Below, in pieces: positions 22,148 to 33,493 of a stretch of DNA of 64,000 nucleotides. A program made the translations under genes and the position numbers. The notes beneath the pieces are model-generated. The model saw nothing but the letters and a program-made list of their open reading frames with translations. It was not told the origin of the DNA and ran no database searches. Every line of letters begins with the position of its first letter. Position 1 is the first letter of the stretch. Source of the DNA: Ampullaceana balthica (taxonomy: Eukaryota; Mollusca; Gastropoda; Lymnaeidae); contig CALYLW010000285.1 of the NCBI GenBank assembly GCA_944989445.1, forward strand, positions 193,285-257,284, in the 5' to 3' direction.

Positions 22148-22339
22148 CTGTAAGGTGTGTACAATGCTCTGGGCCATAAAGGTATCAAGACTCGATGTCG
22201 GCTCATCACAGAAAAATATGGGAGGGTTGGTTAACGCCTCTGAAGCAAATGAGAGTCTTTTTCTTTCTCCTCCAGAAATTCCTTTCTTTGTTCCATGGGC
22301 GGCGCCAATACGAGAGTTGGCGCATCCTTGAAGACCCAT
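22148..22339 (-). CDS. ABCG exon 6: ABC signature and Walker B
   Basis: 64 codons, phase 0 both sides (acceptor ttccag|ATG, donor ACAG|gtaaaa). Contains the ABC signature as [14 protein letters not shown], Walker B with catalytic glutamate as [13 protein letters not shown], and the D-loop. The motifs are intact, so the ATPase site looks functional. It is the largest core exon apart from exon 1 and the safest anchor for the family call. Confidence 0.97.
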
Positions 22340-22452
22340 CTGGAAGACAGTCAGAAATAATCGTCATTTACGCTTCTGTACAGGGCACAGTTCTAGAGTC
22401 ACTGGTCGGTCGACATGTGAGTCAGGCGAATTGAGAAATACTCTCATCATGA

Positions 22453-22700
22453 GTCATATACATCTTTACTATACATCTTTACTATACATCTTTACTATAC
22501 ATGTTTACTATTACATCTTTACTATTACATCTTTACTATACATCTTTACTATACATCTTTACTATACATCTTTACTATACATCTTTACTATACATCTTTA
22601 CTATACATCTTTACTATACATCTTTACTATACAACTGTATTATATATCTTTTAAATAAATCTTTAATATATATATTTACTATACAACTTTACTATACATC
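22453..22700. repeat. 13-bp minisatellite
   Basis: Units of TATACATCTTTAC, degenerating toward the right. In ABCG intron 5. Confidence 0.93.
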
Positions 22701-22771
22701 ATTCAAGTATTTAAATTTAAGTCATTAAAGGAACATTAAGTGGAACCAGAATATAAAGTTAAAGGACATAC

Positions 22772-22843
22772 CTCAGTTATGACCTCCTCCACCCTGGCAA
22801 GTCGCGCCCTTTTGTCCAGTTTTCTGTCCATCCTCAGAAGTGC
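22772..22843 (-). CDS. ABCG exon 5: helical subdomain
   Basis: 24 codons beginning ALLRMDRKLDKRARLARVEE and ending VITE. This matches the region between Q-loop and signature motif (the R.ARVEEVI..L helix). Acceptor accag|GCA, donor TGAG|gtatgt, phase 0 on both sides. A 32-bp minisatellite lies upstream of its acceptor and a 13-bp array follows its donor. Confidence 0.92.
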
Positions 22844-22879
22844 CTGGTCACAAAGTCTAACTTTACTATCAAACTCAAA

Positions 22880-23340
22880 TCTCTTTAATATATATAAATC
22901 CTAACTCAAATCTCCTTAAACTATATAACTGCATAAATCAAATCTCCTTAATAAATATAACTGCGTAAATCAAACTTCCTTAATAAATATAACTGCCTAA
23001 ATCAAATATCCTTAATATATATAACTGCCTAAATCAAACCTCCTTAATATATATAACTGCCTAAATCAAACTTCCTTAATAAATATAACTGCCTAAATCA
23101 AATCTCCTTAATATATATAACTGCCTAAATCAAACCTCCTTAATAAATATAACTGCCTAAATCAAACTTCCTTAATAAATATAACTGCCTAAATCAAACC
23201 TCCTTAATATATATAACTGCCTAAATCAAACCTCCTTAATAAATATAACTGCCTAAATCAAATATCCTTAATATATATAACTGCCTAAATCAAACCTCCT
23301 TAATAAATATAACTACCTAAATCAAATCTTCTTAATATAG
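22880..23340. repeat. 32-bp minisatellite
   Basis: About 14 units of the form TAAATCAAACCTCCTTAATA + TATATAACTGCC, upstream of the exon 5 acceptor. Confidence 0.93.
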
Positions 23341-23452
23341 AAATAAATAAATAAATATGAATGTCTAAAATCAAATCGACATTATATTCAAATTTAGTTT
23401 AATCTATATTTTGTATGTGTATATCTTCATAAAATAGCAATTCTTATTTTGT

Positions 23453-23906
23453 CAGCGATAACATTTAAAGTCAGCAATAACATTTAAAGTCAGCAATAAC
23501 ATTTAAAGTCAGCAATAACATTTAAAGTCAGCAATAACATTTAAAGTCAGCAATAACATTTAAAGTCAGCAATAACATTTAAAGTCAGCAATAACATTTA
23601 AAGTCAGCAATAACATTTAAAGTCAGCAATAACATTTAAAGTCAGCAATAACATTTAAAGTCAGCAATAACATTTAAAGTCAGCAATAACATTTAAAGTC
23701 AGCAATAACATTTAAAGTCAGCAATAACATTTAAAGTCAGCAATAACTAACATTTAAAGTCAGCGATAACATTTAAAGTCAGCGATAACATTTAAAGTCA
23801 GCAATAACATTTAAAGTCAGCAATAACATTTAAAGTCAGCAATAACATTTAAAGTCAGCAATAACATTTAAAGTCAGCAATAACATTTAAAGTCAGCGAT
23901 AACTTT
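23453..23906. repeat. 19-bp minisatellite after ABCG exon 4 donor
   Basis: About 23 units of GTCAGCAATAACATTTAAA. The first unit starts about 25 bases into the intron. The units are nearly identical (a few GCGATAAC variants). Confidence 0.95.
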
Positions 23907-23927
23907 GACTGCCACTAAGACCATTAC

Positions 23928-24020
23928 CCTAAACTGTAGCTGTTCCCTGACCGTCAAGGTGTGGATGAACAGGTCACTCTGCTGGACGTAGGCCGAGATG
24001 TTTCTCATGCCACTGCTCAC
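23928..24020 (-). CDS. ABCG exon 4: Q-loop
   Basis: Encodes [20 protein letters not shown], the ABCG Q-loop region (glutamines of YVQQ contact Mg-ATP). Acceptor tttcag|GTG, donor TAGG|gtaatg; 31 codons, phase 0 at both ends. A 19-bp minisatellite starts about 25 bases inside the following intron. Confidence 0.93.
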
Positions 24021-24226
24021 CTGAAAGAGACAGGTAAACATTCCTCACAGTTGGTTCAACTCTTCTCATGAAGATTCCAATGAAATTTAATCCAACTTTC
24101 TAGGCCCGCCGTTCTAAGAGCAGTTGTCTTTTCTTAACCTCCCTACAAAAAATTATGGTCTCCAAATGTCGTCTGCTCTCAAATGACCATGTGTTTCCAG
24201 AAGATTGTTAAAAAAGAAATTATTAC

Positions 24227-24320
24227 CGCTACTCCGTTGAGCATGACCTCCCCTTGTATGTTGTATGACTTAATGTTCCTGGCAGTGAGCACGTTCAGCA
24301 GAGTTGACTTTCCTGAACCA
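24227..24320 (-). CDS. ABCG exon 3: Walker A and following helix
   Basis: Encodes GSGKSTLLNVLTARN and then IQGEVMLNGVA, the Walker A lysine and serine/threonine plus the family's typical next strand. Acceptor ctacag|TGG, donor AGCG|gtaata. Phase 2 in, phase 0 out. Confidence 0.93.
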
Positions 24321-24535
24321 CTGTAGAGGGGAAATAATCGAGATCAAACTACCCTGAAATTGACAGGGCTTTACAAACAAGATTGTGACTCACTGGTCAA
24401 CTTCATTTAAATCAAGTTATCTACCCATGTCCGATCTCACAAACGATCCTTACTAAGTGAAACAGAGAAAAGTTTATCATGAATGGTCTCAATATAAGAC
24501 TTAATTATCCTGTTACACAATAATACTGTTTTCTA

Positions 24536-25595
24536 AACTTACCTGTCATTTGACTGACTTCGACTTACCTGTCACCTGACTGACGTCGACTTACCTGTCA
24601 CCTGACTGACGTCGACTTACCTGTTACCTGACTGGACTGACGTCCACTTACCTGTCACCTGACTGGACTGACGTCAACTTACCTGTCACTACCTGTACTG
24701 GACTGACGTCAACTTACCTGTCACCTGACTGACTGACGTCGACTTACCTGTCACCTGACTGACGTCAACTTACCTGTCACCTGACTGACGTCGACTTACC
24801 TGTCACCTGACTGACTGACGTCAACTTACCTGTCACCTGACTGGACTGACGTCAACTTACACGTCACCTGACTGACGTCGACCTACCTGTCACCTGACTG
24901 ACGTCGACCTACCTGTCACCTGACTGACTGACGTCAACTTACCTGTCACCTGACTGACGTCGACCTACCTGTCACCTGACTGACGTCGACTACCTGTCAC
25001 CTGACTGACGTCGACTTACCTGTCACCTGACTGACGTCGACTTACCTGTCACCTGACTGACGTCGAATTACCTGTCACCTGACTGACGTCGAATTACCTG
25101 TCACCTGACTGACGTCGACTTACTTGTCACCTGACTGGACTGACGTCAACTTACCTGACACCTGACTGACGTCGACTTACCTGTCACCTGACTGGACTGA
25201 CGTCAACTTACCTGTCACCTGACTGGACTGACGTCAATTTACCTGTCACCTGACTGATGTCAACTTACCTGTCACCTGACTGGACTGACGTCAACTTACC
25301 TGTCACCTGACTGACGTCCACTTACCTGTCACCTGACTGACGTCCACTTACCTGTCACCTGACTGACGTCCACTTACCTGTCACCTGACTGACGTCCACT
25401 TACCTGTCACCTGACTGACGTCCACTTACCTGTCACCTGACTGACGTCCACTTACCTGTCACCTGACTGACGTCCACTTACCTGTCACCTGACTGACGTC
25501 CACTTACCTGTCACCTGACTGGACTGACGTCAACTTACCTGTCACCTGACTGGACTGACGTCAACTTACCTGTCACCTGACTGACGTCGACTTAC
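24536..25595. repeat. 26-bp minisatellite of consensus splice donors (ABCG exon 2)
   Basis: Minus-strand unit: GACAG|gtaagtcgacgtcagtc. It is a copy of the start of intron 2 with a perfect CAG|gtaagt donor in most units. About 38 copies, some with an added GGACT block. It begins directly at the true donor at 25,596. Confidence 0.96.
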
Positions 25596-25638
25596 CTGGC
25601 TCCCATTATTGCCAGCAGACATCCAGGTGCCGCAACTC
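25596..25638 (-). CDS. ABCG exon 2: 43-nt micro-exon, first half of Walker A
   Basis: Encodes VAAPGCLLAIMGA and ends in AG that pairs with T of exon 3 to make the serine of GASGSGKST. Acceptor tttcag|GAG, donor CCAG|gtaagt; phase 1 in, phase 2 out. It is very short and sits between two minisatellites: the 26-bp array begins at its donor and the 84-bp array runs up to its acceptor. Loss of this exon would remove half of the ATP-binding loop. Confidence 0.9.
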
Positions 25639-27715
25639 CTGAAACTAGAAGTCAAATAAAGTGTTGCATTGGTCCATTAGGTTAAACAGTTTGTCAACTT
25701 ATTACACATGTGATATACTCATGTTAAACTAGAAGTCAAATAGAGTGTTGCATTGGTCCATTAGGTTAAACAGTTTGTCAACTTATTAACCATGTGATAT
25801 ACTCTGGATCCAAGACTTCCTTTTGGGCAGGGAGCAAACTGTAATAATTAATGGATCTAAATCTGCACCAATAAAGGTTAACTCAGGAGTTCCACAAGGA
25901 ACTGTGCTAGGTCCCTTACTCTTTTTAATTTATATAAATGATTTACCCAACAACATCTCAACAGGTACAAAAGTTAGGCTATTTGCTGATGATTGTATAA
26001 TCTATAGAACAATAAAATCAGAACAAGATAGCAAAATTTTACAAAAAGACTTAGATGAATTGATAAAATGGGAAACTAACTGGAGTATGTCTTTCCATCC
26101 AGAAAAGTGTCAACTGTTAAGAGTAACAAAGAAAAAGAAACAAATAAATTCAAAATATTACATTCATGGAAAAGAACTGACCCAAACTAAAGATGCAAAA
26201 TACTTAGGAGTCTTAATAAATGAGAAACTATCATGGAATCCCCATGTCAATGAAGTTATTAAAAAATCAAACAAAACCTTAGGCTTTATAAAAAGGAACT
26301 TTAACAAATGTAATAGAGATATAAAACTAAAATGCTACCTCACTTTGGTGAGACCTGCACTAGAATATGCATCTTCTGTATGGGACCCATCCACCAAAGA
26401 AAACATTGATAAACTAGAACAAATTCAAAAAAGAGCTGCCAGATTCATTACTGGAGAATATTCGAAACTGACAAGAGTAACACCATTAGTTAAATCATTA
26501 AACCTTGAAACACTAGAGGATAGAAGAACCAAGAGCAAAGTAGTAATCATACATAAAGCAATTAATTCTAATTTAGAAATACAACACAAAGATAACTTAA
26601 TACAACCCTCAGATAGACATAAGGATAAAAACACCTTTCTTATTCCGTATGCAAGAACAAACACATACAAGTTTTCCTTCTTCCCGTCCGGAATTCGGGC
26701 GTGGAATGGGTTGCCTGAAGAATCCAGGAAAACCAACACTTTATCAACATTTAAATCTCTAATAAAAATGCAGGACTAAACACAAACCATAGATAAGCGT
26801 AGGACGCAATAATCTTCTGTATAGAAGGAGCGTCTGTAAACAGATAAGATAAGATAAGATAAGATGTTAAACTAGAAGTCAAATAGAGTGTTGCATTGGT
26901 CCATTAGGTTAGACAGTTTGTCAACTTATTACACATGTGATATACTCATGTTAAACTAGAAGTCAAATAGAGTGTTGCATTGGTCCATTATGTTAAACAG
27001 TTTGTCAACTTATTACACATGTGATATACTCATGTTAAACTAGAAGTCAAATAGAGTGTTGCATTGGTCCATTAGGTTAAACAGTTTGTCAACTTATTAC
27101 ACATGTGATATACTCATGTTAAACTAGAAGTCAAATAGAGTGTTGCATTGGTCCATTAGGTTAAACAGTTTGTCAACTTATTACACATGTGATATACTCA
27201 TGTTAAACTAGAAGTCAAATAGAGTGTTGCATTGGTCCATTAGGTTAAACAGTTTGTCAACTTATTACACATGTGATATACTCATGTTAAACTAGATGTC
27301 AAATAGAGTGTTGCATTGGTCCATTAGGTTAAACAGTTTGTCAACTTATTACACATGTGATATACTCATGTTAAACTAGAAGTCAAATAGAGTGTTGCAT
27401 TGGTCCATTAGGTTAAACAGTTTGTCAACTTATTACACATGTGATATACTCATGTTAAACTAGAAGTCAAATAGAGTGTTGCATTGGTCCATTAGGTTAA
27501 ACAGTTTGTCAACTTATTACACATGTGATATACTCATGTTAAACTAGAAGTCAAATAGAGTGTTGCATTGGTCCATTATGTTAAACAGTTTGTCAACTTA
27601 TTACACATGTGATATACTCATGTTAAACTAGAAGTCAAATAGAGTGTTGCATTGGTCCATTAGGTTAAACAGTTTGTCAACTTATTACACATGTGATATA
27701 CTCATGTTAAACTAG
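25639..27715. repeat. 84-bp tandem array abutting the ABCG exon 2 acceptor, split by a LINE
   Basis: About 12 units (CTAGAAGTCAAATAGAGTGT start). On the minus strand the unit ends gacttctagttt, and the real acceptor reads gacttctagtttcag, so the array reaches into the pyrimidine tract. A LINE at about 25,805-26,865 interrupts it. Confidence 0.95.
25805..26865 (+). mobile_element. LINE (L2/CR1-like), 5'-truncated, with 3' hairpin and GATAA tail
   Basis: The reverse transcriptase C-terminal half is open for about 318 codons (25,823-26,779). The first codon is TTG, not a real start. Motifs: SGVPQGTVLGPLLFLIYIND, the catalytic FADD in LFADDCIIYR, KYLGVLINEKLSWNPHV, and RPALEYASSVWDPSTKEN. The 3' end folds as GACGC...CTTCTGTATAGAAG...GCGTC and finishes in GATAAGATAAGATAA. 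An intact frame and the insertion inside an array argue for recent activity. Confidence 0.93.
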
Positions 27716-27974
27716 ATGTGCTATCAGTATAAGATGTTTTACACTTGATATCACATAGATATACATTCGTTTATAGGTGTCATATATTTATTTTTCAATC
27801 GGTACACATTTGGTATACATGTGTTTTACAATATAAATTATGTAGTTTAATGCATTTGTTTTACATATATCAAAATCTATACTAATTAATTTGCACATGT
27901 GTCTTGTATACATTTGTTTGGAATGTGTTTAACTATGGATTAACATTGTCAAATTGATTTCTCGAGTTGTGGTG
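27716..27974. other. ABCG intron 1, unique part
   Basis: AT-rich sequence with no recognised feature. Confidence 0.5.
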
Positions 27975-28470
27975 ATGTTTTATGTCGTCATGTGGTGCTG
28001 TTATTGGTGCTTTGTAACATACCCTTGTGGTATAATGTTGTGGTGATGTTTTATGTCGTCATGGGGGGCTGTTATTGGTGCTTTGTAACATACCCTTGTG
28101 GTATAATGTTGTGGTGATGTTTTATGTCGTCATGTGGTGCTGTTATTGGTGCTTTGTAACATACCTTTGTGGTATCGTGTTGTGGTGATGTTTTATGTCG
28201 TCATGGGGGGCTGTTATTGGTGCTTTGTAACATACCCTTGTGGTATCGTGTTGTGGTGATGTTTTATGTCGTCATGGGGGGCTGTTATTGGTGCTTTGTA
28301 ACATACCCTTGTGGTATCGTGTTGTGGTGATGTTTTATGTCGTCATGTGGTGCTGTTATTGGTGCTTTGTAACATACCCTTGTGGTATCGTGTTGTGGTG
28401 ATGTTTTATGTCGTCATGGGGGGCTGTTATTGGTGCTTTGTAACATACCCTTGTGGTATCGTGTTGTGGT
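27975..28470. repeat. 71-bp tandem array
   Basis: Seven units beginning TGGTGATGTTTTATGTCGTC. On the minus strand each has CAAGG|gtatgt, a plausible donor sequence, although the true exon 1 donor lies 55 bases away and differs. Confidence 0.94.
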
Positions 28471-28526
28471 GCTGATAAAATATGTTTTAAGTTAATAAAT
28501 ATGGAGATTATCAAACAGAGTCTAAC

Positions 28527-28737
28527 CCGTGCTCAAGATCTGTTTCTCTACAGGGGGCGTGTATTCCCGTTTGAGAATATTCTTTTTGCCAGGAACTGTG
28601 ACGGTCACTGAGATGTCCTTCCAGGCCAGGGAGATGTTGTGTTGACCACTGCCTTCAAACGCAACACTAAGTCTGGACGAGTGCCTCACTCTAGGCTGTG
28701 AATTATTTGTTTCAATCATTTCTTCCGTCATTGTCAT
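28527..28737 (-). CDS. ABCG exon 1: N-terminus before Walker A
   Basis: Reads MTMTEEMIETNNSQPRVRHS, then a segment SLAWKDISVTVTVPGKK typical of the start of an ABCG nucleotide-binding domain, and ends QILSTG with donor ACGG|gttaga, phase 1. The ATG at 28737 has an in-frame TAA two codons upstream, so it is a possible start. The TTG at 28740 is not a believable start. If the 36.9-37.0 kb exon belongs to this gene, the exon would begin at 28695 instead (acceptor ttcacag|CCTAG). Confidence 0.85.
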
Positions 28738-28740
28738 CAA

Positions 28741-29040
28741 TTAATAAGCAATTTTGTTCATATTTATAAAACATGTCAGTTCCAAATGTTGAGTTCATAT
28801 TGTTTTAAAATATTTCACAATTGTAATCAATATTTACACCACACAAATGGAATCAATATACTCTAATCAGTTTCAAATGTTTCTTTAAATGAGATTCGTT
28901 TTAGATTCTTGTGACATAATGTCTAAAATTCCAAAAGTTTGTCATCTCAATCTTCACATTGAGCTCAAAGTATTTCCATAGTTTCTGGTCACAGTTTATT
29001 TTCTCAATCTTTTTTTTCTTTTTTAAAGGCATGATAAGCA
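28741..29040. other. Region upstream of the internal ABCG ATG
   Basis: No coding signal. AT-rich, with no AG suitable as an acceptor in the 50 bases before the ATG, so it is either 5' UTR/promoter or intron. Confidence 0.4.
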
Positions 29041-29049
29041 TACCTGTTA

Positions 29050-29380
29050 CACTTACAACATGTAACGGTTACAACATATAACGGCTACAACATATAACGG
29101 TTACAACATATAACAGTTACAACATATAACGGTTACAACATATAACAGTTACAACATATAACAGTTACAACATATAACAGTTACAACATATAACAGTTAC
29201 AACATATAACGGTTACAACATATAACAGTTACAACATATAACAGTTACAACATATAACAGTTACAACATATAACAGTTACAACATATAACAGTTACAACA
29301 TATAACGGTTACAACATATAACGGTTACAACATATAACGGTTACAACATATAACAGTTACAACATATAACGGTTACGATT
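29050..29380. repeat. 16-bp minisatellite
   Basis: About 20 units of ACATATAACAGTTACA (or CGGTTACA). Confidence 0.95.
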
Positions 29381-29444
29381 CAAGGATGATGGACTATAAC
29401 TCGACTACATCTGTCAAGTTACAGGTTACAGAATATTTTATGGA

Positions 29445-29510
29445 GTACTAGCAGACCCGTCGTGCTTTGCAACGATCTCAGTAAAAAGGAATACATATAC
29501 ATATAAATAA

Positions 29511-29548
<38 letters not shown>

Positions 29549-30968
29549 ACATATACATATACATAAACATATACATACACATATACATATACATAAACAT
29601 ATACATATACATATACATAAAACAGAAATAACATGAGTGGTCAACGGGCCCATCAGTTTAACATATGACGTTCGAGAATCTGTTCCTTTCAATCAATTTC
29701 ATTAACAAATATAGAAATATATTAATCTAATTTACTCAATATCGTGTAATTGAATGGAGAATACAATATTAAATCTTTGGTTAAAAAAACATTTAGGGCC
29801 CCCAGCCCAAAAGGAATGGACATTAGGAATTCAGTGCCCTAAAATAATTTAATATAGGCTCTTAAGTTTTTATATACTAAGTTTGGTCAAAATCCAGTTA
29901 TTTTCTAATTATCTAACACTTAAACTAATTTTTATATAGCTAATATAAGGAAAAAATACATTAAGGGGCCCCGGGGTCCATTCGATTCAAGATGTACATT
30001 TTGAAAACCGGTTCATTTAAATTCAGTTTCATCATGGATATATTTCACAAAATCGTTAAAAACTGAGTGTGAACTAATATCTTAGAGTATACACAAGAAA
30101 AGCCATTTGAGGCCCCAGGCCCATTCGACGTAAGATTGTAATTTCAAAATGCTTTTCAATTTAATTCATTGTCATCATGGATATATTTGTCACTATCGTT
30201 AAAAATAGAATGGGCAATAATATCTCAAACATATGAAAAAAGACATTTGGGGCCCCCGGCCCTGAACAATTGGACATTAGAAGTTCGGTGCCCTTTGTTA
30301 TTCTAATATGCGCTACCAAGTTTTTGTATACAAAGTTTGGTTAAGATCTATTCTTTTACTCCGTAGCTAACGCATAAACTAATTTTTATATTGCTCATAT
30401 AACCAAAAAACGACACTAAGGGCCCAAGGGCCCATTTAGTGCAAGATGTCAAGTTCAAAACACCTGTTTTTTTTCAATCAATTTCATAGTGGATATATTT
30501 ATCTATATTTATCTATAATTATCTATATTTATCTATATTTATCTATATTTATCTATATTTATCTATAGTTATCTATATTTCTCAAGGTTTTTTAATAATT
30601 GAATGGGGAATTAACTCGTAAACGTATATGAAAAAAGACATTCTGGGCCCCAACCCACGAAGAAATGACCATTAGGAAATTAGTGCCCCCATAGTATTTA
30701 AATATTGTCTACCAAGTTGTTACATGCAACGTTTGGTTAAGATCCATCAATTTACCCAATAGCAACCGCTTAAACTAATTTGTATATAGCTCATATTTTT
30801 AAAAAATCATATTATGGGCCCCCGGCGCCCCATGATTGTTAAATTTTGAAAAAGGGAGCCAGTTACCATTCCAGGAGCGTACTCCAAAAGTTTCATGACA
30901 TTCGGATGAATGGTTTAGTCAGCTATAAAGGACATGCATACACACATACATATTTTCATTTACATATA
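29445..30968 (+). mobile_element. Unclassified modular element M, copy 1
   Basis: Starts near TACTAGCAGACCCGTCGTGC and has internal ~330-bp modules, each with a GGGCCC-type patch and ACTAATTTTTATATAGCTCA. It ends with TTCATGACATTCGGATGAAT and AGCTATAAAGGACATGCATA. No protein. Copies 2 and 3 share the same order. Confidence 0.65.
29490..29622. repeat. CATATA microsatellite
   Basis: Six-base repeat with occasional AAACAT variants. It lies just inside the left end of the modular element. Confidence 0.95.
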
Positions 30969-31796
30969 TACTTGCAGACCCGACGTGGATTGCAACGATC
31001 TCAGTCAAAATGTATACATTTAAAGAAACCAATATGTGGTATGTTTTAAAAAGAATTATCCCAGAAACCTTCACGGAAGTTCAGTGGCGTAGCTAGGGGG
31101 GGCGGTGGGGGGGTCCGCCCCGGGCGGCACTCATTTTGGGGGCGGCATTTGTGGGCATTTGAAAAATACAGCCATTTCAGCACAACCGCCCTTTTGCTTT
31201 TGAAGAGGGAAAATCAAGGTGAAACAAAAATATTCTTAATTTTGAGTCTTATATAATGGATTCGCACATTTGTGTGATTACACAGTGGATATTTTAACTA
31301 ACGCAAAACCGTTCAAACATTTTTTATCGCTCAAAAAAGGTATCCATTTCTTTGGAAAACTAAGTGGTATAGGTCACAGATGACGCTTTTAGAAGAAAAC
31401 TATCCAAAAAAACACATCCCCGCTGGGCCGAATAATATGTGCGTTTGCTATTAATATCGCCACGACAGTTTTACGTGGAATTTCGACATTCTCAGAATAA
31501 TGCGCTAACAAGTACCCACAAGGCATGGTGGTTCAAATATTGTTTCTAACTTGCAAGTAGTAATTTATATTACTGTTTCAGTTTTCAGAAAATTATTGTA
31601 AGGTAGGTTATTAAAAAATAAATTAATTTAGTTTTTATTGCATTAAAGTGGCACATAATTTGTGTTTTTTAAATTAAAATACGGTTATTCATTAAAAATG
31701 TTACGCCTATCCAATTAAAGTAAATAATTTGAATTCATCTATTTTATGGAAAATTATTAAGATTTATGACAAGAATATGTAAATATTCAAATTTCT

Positions 31797-32700
31797 TTGT
31801 TAATAAACACCACAATAGGCATACTAATTTCGAAAAAGACATACTTTAAAATTTCAAGAATCTTGGAAAAATTGACATGTGAAGAAGTAACTAGGAAAAC
31901 GAGAACAGATGCTGGAATTTTACTCAATTCAATGCAATATTTTTCTTTTCTATGTTATCTCTATTTATGGGAACCCGTCATTTTTAAATTAATGCAAAGC
32001 CATTGCATGGAACAAAGAGATATGCTAATACAAAATGCTGTTATATCAGCCAAACAATTTTTGAAGAGACGTAGATATCAACTGAACGCCGAGTTAGAAG
32101 GAGAAAAAAATATGATTAGGGTAAATTCAGAAGATGAAGTTCTATCTGTAGAACAAGAAGTACAACGATAATTTTTTTTTATATCTGTGGATGGAATTAT
32201 ACAAGAAAATAAAAGAACGCTTTGATGAGTTACATGTCCTTGCAAGAAAATATTCGTAATACTATGTAACCTACTAAATGAAGCATTTGAACATCAAATA
32301 AATTACTTATTGACATTGATAAAGAACAGTTCAATATGTAAAGAAAAAGGGATCCTGGTTTTTATGGCTGTACCTACACTACAAGAACAGGCATTGTGTT
32401 AGAAAAACGGGGGGAAAATATTAAAATTTATTCAACAGTATAGCTTGGAAAATTATGCACCCAACATTGTAATTTTGCTATGAGTTTTTTCAAATATTGC
32501 TATCAGTGTCGCTAGTTGTGGAAGGAGCTTCTGCAAACTGAAGTTGATAAAAATTATCTTCGTTCCACAATGAGCGATTTAAGACAATAAAATCTTGCAA
32601 TACTGTCCATAGAACAAGATATTACAAATAATTTTAATTTTGATAGCATAATACACGATTTTTCTATTATGAAAGTCAGGAAATAAATGTATAAATATGT
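31797..32700 (+). pseudogene. hAT/ZMYM-like transposase remains
   Basis: A 124-codon open segment contains TRTDAGILLNSMQYFSFLCY, a feature of ZMYM-type hAT transposases. Further on, SCGRSFCKLKLIKNYLRSTM and LAILSIEQDI correspond to the dimerisation domain. Internal stops and frameshifts; inactive. Confidence 0.8.
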
Positions 32701-33073
32701 TTACATACAAATGTATACAATGTCTTTGTTTGTAAAAAAAATCATTTATATATAAATAAAAAATAAAAGAATAGTAATAGTAATTGGTAAAGTTTTTTTT
32801 GGTGTAAATGTGGAATATGTTTTGTCTCATTGGGTGGGGGGGGGGACCTGCGACCTCAGTAACTTTCGTGTGGGCTTAAAAAAAAGTATCTTGTATTTTT
32901 ATAAATGTGTATTTATAGGTATATAATCTTATGCGGCCTCTTTTATTACTCAGTTTACTGCTTACATAAATATGGCATGCAATGGTAAACATGTTCCCCA
33001 CCTTTACGTCATTTCAATTATAATTATTTCTTCAAATTTATTAATTTATAAAAACCATAATATAATCAACTAA

Positions 33074-33493
33074 GTGGCCGTCCATAAATTATGTCACGCT
33101 ATTTTGGCTGATTTTCCAACCCCTCCACCCCTTGGTCACATGTCATAAAAACTTAGACTCCTTCTTCAATAAGACGTCACAAAGCTTTGACCCTCCCCCC
33201 CCTCCCAATAAAACCATATTTTCTGTTTGAAAATGAGCATTTAAAAAAAATGTTGTCATTTAAGTATGTTTTTAGTGTAACCCTGCATTCTAATATCGTA
33301 ACACGCATTTTACATAAACGTCATTAAATAAAGTGTCAGTAATCAAATATTTAAGTGGAAATTTTATTTAAAGTTGCACGTTTTGACATGACGTCACATT
33401 TCTTAAACACCCCCCCCCCAGTCGTCACGCATCGTCACAAATGTGTGACTCCCTCCCCTCCCCCGGTGTGTGACGTCATTTATGGACGGCCCC
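33074..33493. mobile_element. MITE copy B, both termini present
   Basis: Inverted ends TGGCCGTCCATAAATT and reversed GGGGCCGTCCATAAATGACG. A CTAA is present on both sides (33070-33073, 33494-33497). The same family as 10,144-10,525; both copies sit inside hAT elements. Confidence 0.8.

Noticed and set aside
25823..26779. Complete LINE ORF starting at 25,823
   Set aside because: The first codon is TTG and the fingers and palm N-terminal RT blocks are missing; it is a 5' truncation that happens to be open.
27975..28470. 71-bp array as another donor-copy array
   Set aside because: It contains CAAGG|gtatgt on the minus strand, but this does not match the real exon 1 donor (ACGG|gttaga) 55 bases away, so the link is not supported.
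28738..28740. TTG upstream of ATG 28737 as start codon
   Set aside because: Eukaryotic gene; the ATG directly after it is the credible start.
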